Assembly (NCBI GenBank): GCA_030765055.1
Contig: CM060958.1
Location: 107,983,627-108,047,626, forward strand
DNA from: Mantis religiosa
Taxonomy: Eukaryota; Arthropoda; Insecta; Mantodea; Mantidae
Direction: 5' to 3'
Length of the DNA stretch: 64,000 nt
In this document: positions 32,497 to 43,660 of the stretch, one piece after another
Numbering within the stretch: position 1 is the first letter of the stretch
Layout of the letters: each line of letters begins with the position of its first letter
Notes under the pieces: generated by a model
Seen by the model: only the letters and a program-made list of their open reading frames with translations
Told to the model about the DNA's origin: nothing
The model's database searches: none
Position numbers and translations under genes: made by a program

Positions 32497-33411
32497 CGAG
32501 GGCTGTTCAATAAAGAATTGTCACGTTTTTTTGACATTGTACCTTTACTCAGCCTCATAATTTTGATGGTCCTTCTCAAAATAGTCTCCCCTGAATGCAA
32601 GGCACTTCTCCCAGTATTTCTGGCAGTCTTCAGAGACATACTGGAAACCATGTTTTGAGAGATCCTTCAAAATCGCCTCCGCAGCCTTCACCACTGCTTC
32701 TGATGATGGATAATGCCTCCCACGAAGGCGTTTCTTCAAGATAGGGAATAGAAAAAGGTCACATGAGACTAAATACTGACTATAGGGAGGGTGAGAGATG
32801 TACTTCACGTTGATTTTTGCAAGATATTCAGCACCAACATTGACAATATGCAGCCGCGCATTATCGTGGTGTAGCATCCAGCCTGCTTCATGGAAATGTG
32901 GTCTTTTGCGCCTGATATGGACTTGCAATGTTTTCAGGACATCCCTGTAGTATTGTCCAGTTACTGATGTGTGTGCAGGTACAACATGCTGATAAACCAT
33001 TCCATGAATATCAAAGAATGAGATGACCATAACTGTCCCAGCAGAAGAAATCACTTTTGCTTTTTTGGGGGGTTGGTGATGAAGGAGATTTCCACACTGA
33101 GCTTTGCTGTTTGCTCTCAGAATCAAAGTGATGTAGCCAAGTTCCATCAGCAATGATTACGTTTGAAAGAAACTCCGGATTTTCCTCTAACATCAACTTT
33201 AACTGCATGTTACCTCCATTGCAGCGGTAGGCGATACGGAACATTCTGAACTTGCCTGGTTCTCACAGGCGGAAACCAGGGGTACCAACAATGAAACTAC
33301 TACGGCGTGTTTGTTTCGCATTAAGTTAACAGAATATAATACGATTAAATTTTAGTGCGAAAAATTATGACCGTGAAAAGATTATGACCATTCTTATTGC
33401 ACAGCCCTCGT
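32497..33411 (-). mobile_element. mariner element B, internal deletion
   Basis: Perfect layout: TA (32,495-32,496), CGAGGGCTGTTCAATAAAGA at the left, a right end reading in reverse CGAGGGCTGTGCAATAAGAA, then TA (33,412-33,413). Length is 915 bp. Compared with element A about 390 bp is missing between AACTGCATG (about 33,209) and TTACCTCCATTGCAGCGG, removing most of the DNA-binding half. Confidence 0.9.
32545..33241 (-). pseudogene. mariner transposase remnant (element B)
   Basis: The 202-codon frame (32,545-33,153) keeps SAGTVMVISFFDIHGMVYQH, KTLQVHIRRKRPHFHEAGWM, LHHDNARLHIVNV (second catalytic Asp present) and PYSQYLVSCDLFLFPILKKR (third catalytic block, Asp present), then EDCQKYWEKCLAFRGDYFEK at the C-terminus. 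The first site is in an overlapping frame, as NVIIADGTWLHHFD, with Asp kept and the following Glu changed to Gly. The C-terminal half is unusually well preserved for this window, but the N-terminal DNA-binding half is deleted. Confidence 0.85.
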
Positions 33412-33414
33412 ATT

Positions 33415-34380
33415 TAGTATGTACCCTTTCTCATTGTAAACATATACCCAATCAATGTCAGTGGGTGCAGGATTGAACAGGCTATTAGCATAAACCCTGA
33501 GATCAAGAAAAGAAGAAAGTAGACAAGAAAGAAAGCTACAATGTAGTCAGTTTTAATTTTTATCGCCATTATCGGAATTACTAGCAGTTCCTGGAAATGC
33601 CTTAACGTGCTTGTAATTCCACAGACTACAGATGTACCTGGGAGTATCGGTCATTACAGATACATATCATCTGAGGCTAATTTGAAGCTCCTAAGGTTCG
33701 AACTGTGGCCTATGAAGGCAATTTCAAAGAAAGGGACGCTAGAGGGGAAACTGCGGCTCGCTGTGAGAGGGCCCTGACCTTGTGACGCGGTTACGTCGGC
33801 CGTCCTTGAACTGTACCTCTCCATCTTGTTGATATTCCTGCATAGAAAGTGTGCAGGACAGAAAGAGCGCACAAGCGTTCATAACATCAGCACCGGAGAT
33901 GACAAAACACTAACGGAAGTAAGAATAATAATATACGGGACGTGGAAAAGAGATAAAAAGTTACAAGAGTTGGTACTTGTTAGGTCCAGAGAATTGCTGA
34001 AATAGTGCATGAAGTACCCACCTTGTTCAGAAAGATTTCTTACAACAAGAAAAGGATTAGATACGTTAGCTCTTTCATACTGTTTACATGGTCATTCCTC
34101 TGTAATCTCAGTGACTGATAAACAATTGACTAATTAAAGTACACAGAAGTCCATCAAAATCAAGAAGACTGGAAAATATTTTAAGACATGTAGTATTTCA
34201 ATCAAAATTGTTATAGCCATTTTTTAGAAACTCAAAATTTTAGAAAATTTTTGCAGGTAAAGCATTTGGGAATCGTTTAGTGGCGAAGCGTGTAATCGAG
34301 CCCTGGAAGCGCAGCTTCCCCGAGAATTTCAGAAGAAAAAGAAAAAGAAAATTCATGCTCAAGTTGTTCTCGGGAAGCAA
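33415..34380. other. Unassigned sequence
   Basis: No recognisable domain or repeat copy. Confidence 0.4.
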
Positions 34381-34383
34381 GCC

Positions 34384-34590
34384 AGGTGAAAAGACGATTA
34401 GAAATCGACGTTTCGGGAGTGTGCATCTCTCCCATCATCAGGATATTTATTAAATGTTATAACCAGAAAATGTATAACTGGATATAACACATATATAAAC
34501 AAAGACAAAACACTATCACTACTCGCATCACTGAACAAAAGACTGATTCAGTAAATTAAATGCGAGGTAAGGAAATGGCGTGAATATAAA
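34384..34590 (-). mobile_element. Penelope-type terminal segment 2 with hammerhead-like motif
   Basis: On the minus strand it reads CTGATGA (34,435-34,441), TGGGAG, a loop, CTCCC, then GAAACGTC (34,407-34,414): the ordered conserved boxes of a hammerhead ribozyme core (CUGAUGA, stem II, GAAA). One extra base lies between CUGAUGA and stem II. The flanking 200 bp matches the segments at 15.7 and 37.7 kb. Confidence 0.6.
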
Positions 34591-34599
34591 TTTATATAA

Positions 34600-35890
34600 T
34601 TATTTATTTATATATTATAATATTTATTAATATAATTTATATATTAATTTAATTTATTCAATTTTATAATTTAATTTATATACATTTAAGGAGATGCAGC
34701 ACTGAAAACCCCAAATCCGGCAATTTTCAATCACTCTTGCTGAAATTTTTACCACTTAGCTCTGATGCATAGTGGACATAGAATTCAAAATTTGATTTTT
34801 GTATCTTCAATAATTTTTGAGTAATTAATTTGTGAAATTCAAAATTTGGGCAAAATTCAAACCACTCCATGTGATGAAAATTTTCAAAATTTTCATTTTT
34901 CTATTCCTTAAAATATTCAGATGGTTATGAAGAAAAGATCTGTCATATGAATTTCTTATACTGCCTTTAGTTCCAGAGGGAAAAAAATAGGTATGGAGCA
35001 ATCAAAAAGGGCCGAAAAATGATTAAATCTTTGACTTTATATGTCAATAACTTTAAAAATATAATGAATATTAAAAATTCATATGATAGAAACCTTAGTT
35101 TGCTTTCTAAGGACATGTGTTGAACATTTTAGAGGGAGTGAATCAAAACTGCATCGCGTGGAACATTTTGAATGACAAAAAATGTTGAAAAAACTATAAC
35201 TGAGTAAATCAAATTTTAAAATCCAACACATTTTCCTTCTCAGCTACATGCCTTGAAGTAGACTAAAACCCTCCAGATAGGTAAGTTGGACCATCCTGCC
35301 TCTTCCTTCTCTCTTCTGCAGCAGTTTTCTTTAATTTTAGTTTCCTTCTGGATGTTTTAGAAGTTACCTGTGCAGAATTTGCTGAATAAAGTAAGCGTAA
35401 TTGGTCCTCTCCTTGGCTAATTTTCAGGGATGTTGGTTAAATCACAGTATCCATTATGTGTGACTGCAGATTGAGTGAGGAAGAACAACCAAAATTGAAC
35501 GCACTGATGGTTGATGTCACAGCAACCCGAAGTCTCTTCTTTGACACAAATATTTCCTTTGGTCATTTACGCCATATCATGTTATGTAAACTTTCATGTG
35601 CATTTTGTGTCTTAACCAAAGTACACCTCCTTAGGATTTCATCTGATGCCAGCCATTGGTACACAGGCATTAGTTTTCCTACCACAACAGACCTCAAGTA
35701 TGCTCCCATTGTTGTGTTGTTATGTTTAAGTTTTTCTTCCTATGTATCATGATCCTAACTATATACCAGTCAACAAAAGGTCAGTTGTTTCAAAGAATGT
35801 TTTACCTATAACCTATAGAACACTTTTATGCACGTTTAGATGCATAAAACACCTTTATAAATGTTAAATGGCACACTAAAACTCCTAAAT
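34600..35890. other. Unassigned AT-rich sequence
   Basis: 34,600-34,690 is nearly pure A/T. The rest has no coding motif that I recognise. Confidence 0.4.
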
Positions 35891-35894
35891 TATA

Positions 35895-37238
35895 CACGAG
35901 GATGGGTCAAAAAGTAATGCCTCCTATTTTTTTTTTTTTTAATGCCTTAAGTAAGTTATGTGAAAACTTTGAATTTGACGCAATTCCTCAAAACTTCTTC
36001 TCCAATCCCCTGCAGTAGTAACTTCCTAAGTCAACAGGTGGCAGCACTGCATCCCTTTGCAAAATGGCTGACATCGACATTCGTATTACACAGCGTTCTG
36101 TGATTGAATTTTTGACTGTGGAAGGTAAAACGCCAATTCGCATTCACGAAAGGCTAAAAAATGTGTATGGTGATGCAACGGTGGATGTCAGCACTGTTAG
36201 ACGATGGGTTCGTCGCTGTAACGAAGCTGAAGGGCAAACACCATTGGCAGATGAAAAGCGAAGCGACAGGACGGTGAGTACAGTGACTTTCTGCAACATT
36301 CACCGAGTCGATGACATCATTTGTGATGATCGCCGGGTAACAACGGGTGAATTGTGTCGCTTTACCTCTCTCACTAAAGGCAGTGTGATGACGATTATTC
36401 AACAACTGGGTTACTCAAAAATTTGTTGACGTTGGGTACCAAGGTTGTTAACCGCCCAAAACAAAGAAACAAGGATAACAATAGCCTCCGAACACTTGCA
36501 GCGCTTCAATTTGCAGGGAGAGGAGTTTCTGGAAAAAATTGTTACTGGAGCCGAAACGTGGGTTCATTTTTTTTGAACCTGAATCAAAGAGGCAGTCAGT
36601 TAAATGGCATCACACGTCACCGAAGAAAAATAAAATCAAAACTCAGCGGTCGGCAGGGAAAGTTATGGCGACAGTGTTTTGCGATGCAGAGGGTGTACTT
36701 ATGGTTTATTTTTTGGAGCAGGGATGCACAATAAATTCTGTCCAATATGTCGGAACTCTCAAAAAGCTGAAAGCACGTCTTCGCCGAGTTCGCCCAACAA
36801 AAGCTATGGCGGATGTTTTTCTTTTGCATGACAGCGCAAGACCACACACCAGCCGTTACGCCACTGCAGAAATTGAGAAATTGGAATGGCAAGTCTTACC
36901 TCACCCCCACCCATACAGCCCTGACCTGGCACCATCAGACTTCCATATGTTCGGGCCACTAAAGGAAGCTCATCGTGGGATTCATTTTGAAGATGAGGAG
37001 ACTGTGAAAACGTCCGTGCGTCAATGGCTTAGGAAGCAAGACCGTGTGCTTTATCACACTGGAATACATGCTCTAGTTACTAGGTGGAGCAAAACTGTGG
37101 AAAAGGACGGAGATTATATTGAATAGTGACAAATTAATCGTCATTGTTGTAGTTTTCATGTTATGTTAATTGGATTCAATTTTCTTGGCAATTAAAACAG
37201 AAAAAAATTATGAGGTATTACTTTTTGACCCACCCTCG
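35895..37238 (+). mobile_element. mariner element H, nearly complete
   Basis: Left end CACGAGGATGGGTCAAAAAG; the right end in reverse reads CGAGGGTGGGTCAAAAAGTA, with TA at 37,239-37,240 and near the left end. About 1.34 kb, full size for mariner. It is the best preserved DNA transposon in the window. Confidence 0.9.
36064..37126 (+). pseudogene. mariner transposase, two lesions and a lost catalytic Asp
   Basis: The start at 36,064 (MADIDIRITQRSVIEFLTVE) gives a normal mariner N-terminus: a first helix-turn-helix with STVRRWVRRC and a second with VTTGELCRFTSLTKGSV. A TGA (36,427-36,429) interrupts just before RWVPRLLTAQNKE. A one-base expansion of a T run (about 36,566-36,574) shifts the frame. 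The second frame (to 37,126) carries SAGKVMATVFCDAEGVLMVY, VFLLHDSARPHTS (second Asp present), HPYSPDLAPSDFHMF (third Asp present) and ends TVEKDGDYIE. The first catalytic site reads VTGAETW, with Ala in place of the usual Asp. Only these lesions separate it from an open frame, so it is comparatively young. Confidence 0.88.
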
Positions 37239-37240
37239 TA

Positions 37241-37679
37241 CAAACAGTATGCAGTTTATCGAGAAACACAAGAAAATCACGACCAAGTTAGAAACTCACA
37301 CGAAACCAAAATATAAACATTACTACTTGCTTTCAATGTGTGCAGCCAGTGTTTTGTTTCCATGGTGCCACGTACCGTGAGAAATAACCATCATACCAAC
37401 ATACAAAATTCCACCAGAAACTTTGCGCGCTAATTTCAAATGTATTAACTTAGTACATTCAATCGAACTCAAATGACTGCATTCTTTGAATCCAAAAGCC
37501 GGCATGCACGTGCGCATGGACATTTAAATTGTCATGTGAAGGTATTTAAATGCCTGACACTCATAAGTGTAGCTGGATCATGATTCTGTAAGGTTCAAAG
37601 TATTTTATTAGCTCAAAAACAAAACAAAAATTATGTTTTAGCTAATTTCTTTGCTGCATTCCCTTAAATAGAATTTTCT
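37241..37679. other. Unassigned sequence
   Basis: No recognised element. Confidence 0.4.
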
Positions 37680-37910
37680 ACACGCACGCCATCTCCTAAC
37701 CTGGCATTTAATTTACTGTAAATTCTTTTGTTAAGTGATGCGAGTATTGACAGTGTTTTGTCTTTGTTGATATTTGTGTTATATCCAGTAATACATTTTC
37801 TGGTTATAACATTTCTTAAAATATCCTAATGTGGGAGAGATTTACGCTCCCGAAACGTCGATTTTTAATCGTCTTTTCACCTGGCTTGTTTCCCGAGAAT
37901 ATCTTGAATA
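37680..37910 (+). mobile_element. Penelope-type terminal segment 3 with decayed hammerhead-like motif
   Basis: Plus-strand relative of the segments at 15.7 and 34.4 kb. The core reads CTAATGT (37,826-37,832), GGGAG, a loop, CTCCC, GAAACGTC (37,852-37,859); the first box is mutated. Confidence 0.55.
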
Positions 37911-38336
37911 TATTCGTCGCCAGGAAAGCTTCAGGTCTTATTTTAGCAATAGATTTGTTTCTACACCTAGTAGTGCTGGTTATAGAGGTTACGTAGGCAT
38001 ACCTTAAAATGCCTGAAGTTATTATAAACTTATCAGCTTATTACGATGTTCGAAGAGTAATAACCAGGAACTTTCTTCCGAGGGTCATCAAGCGAATTTA
38101 ACGTTGCTTTTAGCAGAGGAATTGTGAGACACTTCTCATCACCTCCAGTTTTCTCTGAGATGTATCTCAGAATATCTCACTCATAGCACTAAACCTAAAA
38201 AATAGAATGGCTATTGCTCAAATTATATCTCTTTTTTGCTTCAAGTAAAAAATATGTATTTATTGAAGTGATCAAAATCGCCAGAATAAACACTGAATTG
38301 TATCCATTGTTTAGGCATCTTCTAGATAATTGACCG

Positions 38337-38575
38337 TGCCGTGGCTGAGTGAATAGACCACAACTCTCATCAACGCGGCTCAGGTTCGATCCCAGGCGAC
38401 AGCAAATTAAGATTTGTGGTGGACAACACGGTGCTGGGGTGGCTTTTCTCCGGGATCTCCGGTTTCTCCGACCATCTCATTCTATCGCTGCTCCATCTTC
38501 ATCTCATGTACCATCAGTGTCACCGCCTGCGGTGCCGTATGTAGCAGACGTTTAACACTACACATTCATTCTTTC
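38337..38575 (+). mobile_element. SINE family II, copy 4
   Basis: Head GCCGTGGCTGAGTGAATAGA, B-box AGGTTCGATCCCAGG, body TTTGTGGTGGACAACACGGT and tail GCCGTATGTAGCAGACGTTT. Confidence 0.85.
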
Positions 38576-38739
38576 ATTCTAGATAATTATTTGGGCTTAT
38601 TACTTTATTTCAAATAAATTTCTACAGCTATAAGAAACAATAAGTAATAAACAGTATTTTACTATACAAATATAATAATTAGTAACCTAAAACTTCACTT
38701 ATCTTAAAAGAAAATGATGAAAATGTTCTTATAAATTGA

Positions 38740-40080
38740 CGAGGATCCCGATTTCGTGAATATTCATTCACATCGTCAGCTCAATCTCGTTGTCAACGTT
38801 ACAATCACAAGAGGTCACTATGTTTTTGCCAATACTACCAAAATCTGAAAATAAAATAAACTTAAAAACAGAATCGACTGGTGTTATTTCAAAATTCATT
38901 ACGCGATGTTTAATTTTGAAAATCAAAAATTCTCCTCAAACCATTAAATCTATCGAACCATTTAATTGTTTTACCAATTTAACTTCTGAATTTATTTCAT
39001 GGTTAAATGACCAAAAATGTTAAGGCCGATTGATCAGTTTGTTTGTTCTTAATGTTACGAAAATGTTCTTACGTTATGGTTTCCAACTTACGTTTTGTCT
39101 TTCCAATATAACCTTATTACAATCGAAACAAAATTGAAAACACCAGATTCTTTATTATTAGGAATTTTATATTTTTTAGAAAGAAGTAATACATTTTAAT
39201 ACTATATTTATTTTGAGGAACTAAAGTTATACCAAACTCTTTAAACATGTTTTTGAAAATGTTTATCAACCCAAAGATGGTAAGTAATTTTTTTAAAACT
39301 TATAATCGTATTTTACTTTTTAAGGGTAGGGATATCATTAGGAGCTTTTTACATTTAAATTTTTCAAGTTTTTATGTATAAAGTCTTTATTAAAACAATT
39401 TATTAAAGAGGTATTAATAATATGTTTATATTCTATGTCAAATTCCTCTTTATTCAGAGATATATTTGTTAATCTATAAATCGAACTATTAAAAACAGAA
39501 AATTTATGAGAAAAAGAATTGAAACTTTCATTTTTATATAATTATCGATATGAGTAGACTTCCTATAAATACCAAAGTTTAATTTATTATTATTTCTTAT
39601 TATTTTTACACCCAGAAAAGGAAGAAATCCATTAAATTCAGTTTCTAATGTGAATTTTATAGCTTTATCTTGTAAATTTAGTAATTTTAAAGCATAATGA
39701 ATTTGTTTTTAAGGAAAAATAGCAAAAATATCATCAACATATCTTTACCATGTTTTAAAAATCAAAGGAAAAGCTTTAGTGACTTGAATTTCACAATAAC
39801 TCATAAAAAGAACAAAAAGAAAAGGTGAAAGGGGATTACCCATTGCTAAGCCAGAAGTTTGTTGAAAAAATTCACCATTACAATTGAAAAAATGTTGATC
39901 TAAAGAAAAATTAATAAGTTTAACAAAATCATCTATTAGGTCCTCATGTAAATTTATTGAATTCAGCCACTATTTTAAAAAAGTCGAATTTTTTTTCCTA
40001 TGAATACCAGGAAATAAGACTGTTAAATCAAAAGAAACTAGTTTATCAGTTTTACTCGTTTATTTAAACAGTATTTTGTT
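38740..40080 (-). pseudogene. Penelope-like element 1 (RT and GIY-YIG remnants)
   Basis: The minus strand shows, in order: LAMGNPLSPFLFVLFMSYCE (RT block before the catalytic site), RYVDDIFAIFP (the catalytic YVDD), NGFLPFLGVKI, FGIYRKSTHIDNY (the Penelope-type 'YRKxTHxD' block), and near 39,050-39,150 SGVFNFVSIVIRLYWKDKT, which fits a degraded GIY-YIG start (SGVYKxxCxxCxxxYxGQT). Penelope-like RTs relate to telomerase and use a GIY-YIG nuclease. Frames are broken throughout. Further 3', at 38,749-38,779 on the same strand, CTGACGA, a stem GTGAAT/ATTCAC and GAAATCG form a hammerhead-like motif. Confidence 0.7.
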
Positions 40081-40740
40081 TGAAATGCGTAGTTAGAATC
40101 ACTTCTGTTTTTCGTTTTCAAATTTGGTAACCCTGAGCTAAGGAATGCCATAAATTCGTTATCTAAAGGCGTAACTGCAATTCGCAGTTTTATGTACCGT
40201 TACTCCGCATAGCATTCCGATAACAAAAGTGATGCAATTTCTTCCAGTACAGTGATGCTTTTTTGTTCACTTTAAATGGCAAACATGCAACTGTCCATAA
40301 CAAAAGAAGGCACTTCCGTGCAGTCAATCAGATCCGTAGAATCGATTTAGGGTAGCGTGTCCAATACTGCTCAAACTCATTAGATTAGGTCAATTCCTAA
40401 ATAAGGAGAATGAGCCTTTGCCAATTGTTAAAAGCACTTCTATTGATGTTCATTGTAACAGGTAATGCTGTTGGTTCCTCCTCAACAGTGTACAGTACCT
40501 TCAGAGCACAACAGAAATAAATAAAACGGTGTGATAGATTTATTTCGTGTTTCGCCATAGAATGGGGAATTATTGTAAATATAAATAAACCAACATGGGT
40601 GGGGAAATTTGGAAGTGGTCAAGAAATTTATTTATTTAGGGGTGATATTATCTGTAGAGTTATTTATATAGAACTGACACATTTCGTTCATTTTATTGTT
40701 TCTAAACGAACTGTGCTAGAGACAACTTGAATTTTGGGAG
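40081..40740. other. Unassigned sequence
   Basis: Possibly degraded Penelope-like coding at the left edge; otherwise nothing recognised. Confidence 0.35.
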
Positions 40741-40741
40741 A

Positions 40742-41069
40742 TTAGTTACCTCTATAGCAAATGTTGAAAATGCCCTCCATCCTGCATGTTACTGGCCAAT
40801 CATTGGAGGACTCTGTTGTCAATAACTTGAATCTCTTCTGTGGTGTGTTTCAGATCGTCCAATATCTGGGGACGTGTGGCGCAAACCCTGCCTTTTAAGT
40901 AACCCATAGAAAGAAACCCGGCGATGTCAAATCTTCTAGAGATAAAATTTTGGCTCTGCACCTTAATATACGTACTACCACTAAACATTTTCTCGCCACA
41001 TAATTCATCTCTAGCACAGCCGGAAATCCTAGTACATTTTAAATTGTAAAATGGTCTATGAATCCCCAT
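40742..41069 (-). pseudogene. DDE transposase C-terminus (Tc1/mariner-related)
   Basis: The minus strand reads FLSMGYLKGRVCATRPQILD, then DLKHTTEEIQVIDNRVL and MQDGGHFQHLL. The order 'FLWGYLKxxVYxTRPxxxDDLKxRI... GGHFEHLL' is the C-terminal end of a common insect mariner/Tc1-related transposase. The last catalytic residue would lie just upstream, in the degraded part. No terminal repeat was found. Confidence 0.55.
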
Positions 41070-41454
41070 CCGTTCTCCAGAGCGAAATGGTGTACCATAT
41101 TGATATTTAGTTTTGTTTAGTTATTTGTACTCAATGGTACTCCGGAACCTATGCATCCAAGCAAAACGTATGTCACGGTTCAGACATTCCCATTCTCTGA
41201 GCTATTATGAGCGATGCAGCAGAGATATATCTTATCAAATGCCAGTCAACAGTAAAATTTCGCAGCAAGGTGCCAAGATAAGGCCACGCCCATTTTCCAA
41301 CAGATGACAGCAAATAACCCCACCCGCAATATATTTTTAGCTTGCTAGTGCAATTTGAGGATTAATAGTGAAATAGAAGCTTTAATTACGCGGGTGGACT
41401 GAATAGTTCTGGGCCAAACAATAAAAACCACATTTTTTCCCTTTATTTCTTAAC

Positions 41455-42035
41455 ATAATCTACAGAAAGGCTAAAACTTCTAATATTTCTGTGTCTTCAA
41501 AGTTAATTTTATGTACTTCCTCTATGCAGTGCTTGGCCACTGCCGATTTATCCCGCCTTGGTAGCGTGGTGGTAGCATGTCTGCCTCACGTTCAAGAGGT
41601 CCCGAGTTCGAATCTCGGTTAGGGTGAGTTACCTGGATAAGGTTTTTTCCGGGTTTTTCCCTTATCCTGTAAAACAAATGTCGGGTAACTCGAAGCTCCT
41701 TGGACTCCGGACTCATTTGAGCATCATTTCAACCATTCCATTCATCGTCCGATATGACAACGTTGGAGGACGTAAATTACAACAACAAAAAACGAATATT
41801 GCGTTTGTGTTCCTTGCACCTTTCTTCTATTGTGCGTCCCGTTTGGCCTACATACACCTTGCAACACTCGCAGGGAATCTTGTACACTTCCGGGACCTTG
41901 AGATGGAGAGGGTCTTTTATCGGTCTTAAATATTGTTGAGCTTCTTAGGGGCCGTAAAGAAGGTCCTGAGGTTGTGTCTGGCAGAGATACGGGAGATCTT
42001 GTTGGCCAGGGCAGCACAAGCCCCACCCACCATTT
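41455..42035 (-). pseudogene. Penelope-like element 2 (GIY-YIG domain), interrupted by a SINE
   Basis: The minus strand reads VYKIPCECCKVYVGQTGRT followed by IEERCKEHKRNI (about 41,795-41,885), a clear GIY-YIG domain of Penelope type. Upstream is HNLRTFFTAPKKLNNI. Downstream of a SINE (41,552-41,793), the C-terminus resumes as SAVAKHCIEEVHKINFEDTE (about 41,480-41,545). So the SINE sits inside the GIY-YIG region. The RT part is absent or degraded. Confidence 0.75.
41552..41793 (+). mobile_element. SINE family I inserted in Penelope-like element 2
   Basis: Well preserved: head CGCCTTGGTAGCGTGGTGGT, B-box GAGTTCGAATCTCGG with the T-arm CCGAG/CTCGG intact, body GGATAAGGTTTTTTCCGGG, and a tail CATTCATCGTCCGATATGAC ending AACAACAAAAAACG. 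Confidence 0.9.
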
Positions 42036-42076
42036 GAATGTATATAGTGAGAAGAATTCAGTCATTTCATCAGATC

Positions 42077-42117
42077 CTGAAGAAGGCCCTGGAGTTTACA
42101 ATGGCCGAAAGCTTGAC
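42077..42117 (+). ncRNA. Hammerhead-like motif beside Penelope-like element 2
   Basis: CTGAAGA, then AGGCC, a loop, GGCC and GAAAGCTTGAC: the same box order as the other hammerhead-like motifs here, with an AA in place of AU in the first box. It is on the opposite strand to the neighbouring GIY-YIG fragment. Activity is not claimed. Confidence 0.35.
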
Positions 42118-42361
42118 GTTTATTAACTTGACACGGCTGATCACCCGCGAAGCCTTGATCAGAATGCTGTGGGTTTCTAAAAGTCATGTTGTCAACACTG
42201 ATGCTACGCAAGACAAATGAACATCGCAACCCGATGAATATCATGACCATGAGCAAGGTATAAAAGTACCATATATATTTATATATAATCTATAATATTT
42301 CTATAAATATTCAGTAATGTCTACAAATAGTGTATGCACATGTTAAAACATTTTAATTTGT

Positions 42362-43315
42362 CCGTAGGTCTTGGCCTGCGACCTCGTTACGGTATCGCAC
42401 CTACTCACAAAATAGTCTTGCTCTCTCTTGATCACCTCACTCAAAGGTTTGGAACTTGGTGCATCTCCCTCAATATCCTGCAAACTGAAGCCAAGATTTA
42501 TACTTTACGCCGCTATAATCCCCCTCCGCCTATACGCCTTCTGACCGATCATGTGCCGTGGCTCCCTTCACCTACACCAGTCAAGCACCTTGGAGTGTTA
42601 CTGGACACTCGGCTTACGTGGAAGCCTCATATTGACCACACCATTACTCTGGCATCCGGTCGTTAACTCTCTCCTTTATTTCACAAACACACTTCACTTA
42701 GTTTAGAAACTTCACTGCTCCTGTACAAATCTCTGGTTCGTCCTCTTATTCCTTATGCCTGCCAGGTCTGAGGGGCTGCCAGTAGTTGTCACCTGAGGCG
42801 TCTACAGGTCGTCCAGAGTCGATTCCTGCGAATCGCTACCAAAGCTCCTTGGTTTGTCCGCAACCAGCAGCTGCATCACGAGCTGGGACTTCTTCCTCTC
42901 CACCATTTCATCCGACAGACTGCTCGACGTTTCTTCTACAATCTACGCCACGTCCCAGGAGCTGTGACGTATAACATCGGCGTCCGAAGTCGCCGGCCAA
43001 CGCGACTGAAGCGACGACTACCACAGGACCTGCTTTACAGTAATGAAACTTCTACTTCTGAATGATCTACTCTTCCACATTTGCTTTTCTATTCTTCTTT
43101 TCTGCTGTATAAATTCTCACTATTGAAGTATGTATATCATTTTATTTGTTCAGTATCGCATTTATATTAGTGCAGTAACACATTTGTATTATTTCATAGG
43201 AGGCACACTGTCCCACTTCTACAATGTTATTACTCTATAATTATTTTGTATCTGTTCTCCCAGATCTGCAGAGCATGTATTATTGCTGACCGATTTAATA
43301 AATATATTAAAATAA
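42362..43315 (+). pseudogene. Jockey-like LINE 3' fragment (RT end plus 3' UTR)
   Basis: Recognisable blocks: FGTWCISLNILQTEAKIYTL, PVKHLGVLLDTRLTWKPHID (the 'LGVxLDxxLxWxxHI' block), LYKSLVRPLIPYACQV (with a following stop), RRLQVVQSRFLRIATKAPWF, and a C-terminus RLKRRLPQDLLYS. The catalytic FADD block is gone, so the copy is 5'-truncated. The 3' UTR ends ATTGCTGACCGATTTAATAA, close to the ends of the LINEs at 52.2 and 55.4 kb. Several stops; inactive. Confidence 0.8.
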
Positions 43316-43660
43316 AATATTCTTGCTTTTAACTATTGTATCACAAATAACAGTTGTCACTAAAGTTTTTCAAAAAGTCTTGCGTTGTAGAGGTGTGCAA
43401 TGAAACATATTTAAATGTCTTTGTTGATAGCTTTGTGCACCCCTAGCAGCTCAACGAACTCTGTGCGTGAGTCACGATGGCACTTCCTTCCGTAGCATTG
43501 TTCCTGCCCACCAAGGTCGCACAACCCTTCAGCACCGGCAATCAACATAATGCAGTTTAGTTATCCTGGCCTGGCGCTTTTAACCTCCCCAGTCTGATAT
43601 TTACGAATACATCTGTGATATTGGCTCAAAAATTAACAATAACTTACTACCAATTACGAA

